Shown: in pieces, positions 60,347 through 64,000 of the stretch
How the letters are laid out: the number at the start of each line of letters is the position of its first letter
Position numbering within the stretch: the first letter of the stretch is position 1
Source of the DNA: Diploscapter coronatus
Lineage: Eukaryota > Nematoda > Chromadorea > Rhabditida > Rhabditidae
Direction: 5' to 3'
NCBI GenBank assembly: GCA_964036155.1
Contig: OZ038423.1
Span: 72,307,249 to 72,371,248 of the forward strand
Length of the DNA stretch: 64,000 nucleotides
Translations under genes and position numbers: made by a program
Notes under the pieces: model-generated
The model's input: the letters and a program-made list of their open reading frames with translations, nothing else
What the model was told of the DNA's origin: nothing
Database searches by the model: none

Positions 60347-63300
60347 ATGGGTATCGCTAATGCTTCTTCGACCACTGACTCCGATCGTCAGAGACCTCCG
60401 TTATTCAGACGAATATTTTCGCGCAATAAAGTCTCGCCGAAAGATGTGGAGAGGGGCACACGACTTGATTCGTAAGTTTTTCGGTTTTATATAAAAAGCC
60501 TAAGCCCCGTTAGGACGCCATTCTTTTGATATTTATCGATTTCTTCAGTTTTTAGGGTCAAATCGTTTTGTCATGCAAATAGCCAATCAAAAGTAGAGAA
60601 GTATAATTATAACCAATAAAAATCTAATAAAATTATACATGAATTCGTTATAATATTCGGTGATTCGAATAAAATTCCCGATTTTCCTCGTTATAATTCA
60701 TTTTTTTAAATTTGATCTTATTATAAACGAAAATAACCCTACAAACTGAAGAAATCGATGAAGATCGGAAAACGACGTAATTTTTAGTCGCATCTCACTT
60801 ATATTTAACTTATTAGGCTTTTTTGTTTTTTGAAAAATTATCATGCTTATACTTTATTTTAGATCGTTCTCCGAGCACACTTGGGACATCGAAAAGCTTC
60901 AACAAAACTTCCTGGACTCGAACATCGCTGTAGACAAGCCGGACAAAAGCAAGGGGTTATCGCAAGAAAAAGCGGATGAACTACTTAGGGTACTTTTTTA
61001 TCTGAAATAGGCCAAAATTTGATTTATTTAGGTCAATGGCCCAAATATCCTACCAAAACAAAAGGAAATGTCGGATTTGGAACTCTTTATTAGACAATTT
61101 TTGAATGTCTTATGGATTTTACTGATTGCGGCGGCGTTGTTGACTTTGGTCAGCTTCTTCACGATGCAGTAAGACACTATTCAAATTTCAGCTTACGGAA
61201 ATAATAAACCTTTTGGGTATAAGGGAGTCGGTATTTAGGATTATTGTTAGGCCTGAACTTTAGGTCTTTTGGGCTTAGGCTTAACATCTTATGCCTAAAT
61301 TAGGCTTAGGATTGGGCTTAAACTTATACCTTGAGGTATAATTTAGGCTTAATCTTGTCTTCAGAATTAGATTTTATAAGTTTAATTTATATTTTTATAC
61401 AAATTTTCATAAAGACCAATTTTTAAGTGAGATGATCAGTCTTTGGGTCGCTATTTTGTTGTTTGTGCTCATTTTTGTCATGTGTACAATTTCTTGGTAT
61501 CAGGAAAGAGAAGCGAGAAAGGTATATTGGAAGACCTTTATAAAAATTGACTTTTTATGACTTTTTAGGTGATTAGGGGCTTCGAAAACCTCCTCCCGGA
61601 AATCTGCAACGTAATCCGAGACGGCATCGGGAAACAAGTCCCAGCTGCCGACATCGTTGTCGGCGATATTATCAAAATTCAAAGCGGAGTGAGAGTACCA
61701 GCGGATGCTAGGATTATCGTAAGTTCTTGAACTTGAATGTGTTAGAAAACGTGTTAGGAATGTGTTGGAAATGCTAGCATTGTTGGTTGAAGCTCTAGGT
61801 TTAAGCTCAAAAGGAGACATTTTCCATGTCTTCTAGATTTTTTCTTATAAAACAGATATTTTTCGATTTAAAGCCCCCTCTTTTAGGACTGTGCCCAATT
61901 AAAACTGGAGACTTCTTCAATCACTGGTGAAGCCGAACCTTTGGATTATCATACGCAGTCTGTGGCACCGAACATACCCATTTTCGAGTCCCACAACATC
62001 GCATTCAACAGTTCTCTTTGTGTCGATGGTGAGGGTATGGGAGTCGTCATTAGAACTGGAGTCAACACCGTAAGTCAAACTAAGTTTTAGTTTTTTGCTC
62101 AAAAATGTTGCATTCAGTAGTTCTTTGTCGGAAAATTATATCTTATCTCACTTCATCACATTTTTCTCTCACAAATTACCTAATTTTCAGGTAATTGGTC
62201 AAATCGCGGCTCTTACTACCGGACAACCTCCCAAGAAGAGTCGTCTGGAGAAGCAGATCAAGATTTTCGTGCACTTCTTGTTGATTCTGGCCCCGGCGGT
62301 CGGAACGATCTCGATGGTTGTCGGAGGGCTGATTTTCGGTTGGAGTGATTGGCTTTTGTTGCTATCGACGTCTTATGCGGTCTGTGCCATTGCGCTAGTG
62401 CCAGAGGGATTGTCAGTTACGGTGACCTCGATTTTGACAGTCGTCGCGAGAAGATTGAAGAAGAAAAGTGTTTATTTGAAGGTAAGTCGTAGAAATAGGA
62501 TTTGGTTAGAACACAAACTAGAACTGAATCAACCCCGAACTCAGAGCTCAACTCTGAAATAGATCCGTATCTTGGTTCCGACTTTGACACTGAATTTTGA
62601 ATCTAAATATCGCTTTTTCAGCGCCTCGACATTGTCGAAGCCCTTGGCTCAGCCAAAATCATCGCCTCTGACAAAACTGGCACTTTAACCAAAAATGTGA
62701 TGACTGTAACCGATATGTGGATCGATGATCTTGTTATTCACGGCTTTCCTCGACTCGACGATCACACCCTTCGCGATCTTAAGAGCCTCGAAACCTTCAA
62801 AGCACCGATTTCTGATATGCTATTGGCGATGGCGATATGTAATAAGGCGGATTTCGACTATGAAAAAGACGTGAAAATCGATATAAACGAGCAGCTTACA
62901 ATGACACCGGGCAAGAATCAATCGTCTATTGCGGCAAAGGCGGGATCGAACTCGTAAGTTGAAAAGTGACTTAGTCTCAGATTTTAGGCTTAGAAATTAA
63001 AGATTGAGCTTATACTTAAGTTTAGACTTAGCTTTCAACCCAAAACCACTCTTCTTTTTAGACAAGATGGGGTCACCGGAACCACCTATAGCTCCATTGA
63101 TGATGCCATCCTACCATTCTCTTCCTTCGCGAGCTTCTTGGAATATCAAGCTGCGGTCTCGAAAAGACCCGCATTAGGCTCTGCTTCGGACATAGCAATA
63201 TTAAAATATGCCGCCCAAGTGATTGACGTCGCAAAAAATCGACGGACCAACCCGGTGAGCCTAAGCTTAAGCTTTTTGGTTCATATCCTTACTTTCTAGC

Positions 63301-64000
63301 CCGTCTTCGAAATCCCCTTCAACTCGAAACGAAAATGGCAACTGGTGATCATCAAGAAGCATATATTAGCCAATAGCCAAGCCAAATATAAACTTATCAT
63401 GAAAGGAGCCTCAGACATCCTCATAAAGAAGTGTGACAAAATTATGAATACGAATGAAGAGGAAGTCCGCTTGGACGAAAACGAGAGAGCAAAGTTCGAA
63501 AGAGCGGTCGAAACTTTCGGAGAACAAGGCAGGAGACTGATCGGCTTTGCTCAAGTGGAATTCGTGGCAGCGGATAATTTCGTGTTTAATGAAAAGGAAG
63601 GGAACTACCCGCAAGAGGGCCTGGTTTTCTTGGGAACTTGTGCGATTATGGATCCGCCTAGGTAAGAAAAGAGATCGGGATTCGGATAAACCTATAGCTA
63701 ATCCTTAAATTTAGGGACGAGACTGCAGATGCCATAAAATCTTGCAAAGACGCCGGGATCCGGATCTTCATGGTTACAGGAGACCATCATACCACAGCCA
63801 AGGCTATAGCTGAACAAATTGGCTTAATCGACGATAAGCCGGCGAACCAGTCTAATTGGGAGATTGTGAAAGGCGAGGATATCCCCAAACTTGCACAGCA
63901 AGATTGGGACAGGTTGGCCGCAAGGAACAGCCTAGTTTTCTCGCGGACGACACCGGAGCAGAAGCTATTGATTGTGGAGGAGATGCAAAAGAGGAAACAA
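60347..64000 (+). CDS. P-type ATPase, Na+/K+- or H+/K+-pump alpha-subunit-like (partial, runs off the window)
   Basis: Eleven in-phase exons (60347-60471 through 63715-64000) give the first 760 or so residues of an expected roughly 1000. The cytosolic N-terminus begins MGIANASSTTDSDRQ. M1/M2 are LNVLWILLIAAALLTLV and SLWVAILLFVLIFVMC. The actuator loop reads SSITGEAEPLDY, with Ala where TGES is usual. M3/M4 end in VPEGLSVTVTSILTVVA. The phosphorylation motif is ASDKTGTLTKNVMTV (exon 62622-62953). Nucleotide-domain IMKGASDILIKKC, then IMDPPRDETADAI, and MVTGDHHTTAKAIAEQIG complete the core. These place it in the IIC group with Na+/K+-ATPase alpha. Divergence from the canonical pump (TGEA, PEGLSV) points to the nematode catp side branch rather than the housekeeping EAT-6 type. 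The membrane C-terminus is outside the window, so ion selectivity cannot be judged. Confidence 0.9.
61220..61390 (+). repeat. Degenerate TTAGGC-type repeats in an ATPase intron
   Basis: The intron between 61168 and 61428 contains many variants of TTAGGCTTA (GGGCTTAGGCTTAACA, ATTAGGCTTAGGATT, TTTAGGCTTAATC). TTAGGC is the nematode telomere unit. Shorter traces occur near 62985 and 48925. Confidence 0.6.

Overview
The window looks like a piece of a nematode genome, most likely a rhabditid. It is AT-rich, with many 45-60 nt introns ending in TTTCAG-type acceptors. It holds families typical of nematodes: a serpentine (srg-like) chemoreceptor, a very long receptor guanylyl cyclase, an F-box/kelch protein, a saposin-like peptide and a Tyr-amide neuropeptide precursor. 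TTAGGC-like repeats match the nematode telomere motif. Gene models below were built by hand by joining exons in phase. Every internal exon of the long genes keeps frame, which is the main support for them.

Layout. At 0.7-1 kb (minus) is a small neuropeptide-like precursor with an in-frame TGA. At 3.4-5.3 kb (minus) is a four-exon, 309-residue serpentine receptor. The next 3 kb carries repeats and a tiny Hsp70 N-terminal fragment. At 8.8-20.4 kb (minus) is a group I p21-activated kinase: CRIB domain, Ser/Pro-rich linker, and a kinase domain with DMG in place of DFG. It contains a 5.6 kb intron, and its first exon is uncertain. At 25.6-27.0 kb (minus) is an unrecognised basic Ser-rich protein, 224 bp downstream of a receptor guanylyl cyclase on the same strand, a spacing compatible with an operon. 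The cyclase (27.2-40.7 kb, minus) has more than 35 exons and two mutually exclusive in-frame C-terminal tails.

Three small secreted-protein genes lie on the plus strand inside introns of the cyclase: a saposin/caenopore-like peptide, a proline-rich charge-polarised precursor, and a precursor ending in a 35-residue peptide that strongly resembles a cecropin. About 14 kb without a recognisable gene follows (40.7-54.6 kb). Then comes a plus-strand precursor with acidic 11-residue repeats and an eight-cysteine C-terminal peptide (54.7-55.3 kb). So the window holds up to four candidate host-defence peptides, three of them nested in one signalling gene.

The right end holds an F-box/kelch gene (56.2-57.5 kb, minus) next to a hairpin element, a repeat-rich stretch, and the 5' two-thirds of a Na+/K+-ATPase-like P-type pump (60.3 kb to the edge, plus). 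Short non-autonomous transposons are common. Two 90 bp elements of one family have perfect 8 bp target duplications, and one 571 bp element is flanked by TTAA.
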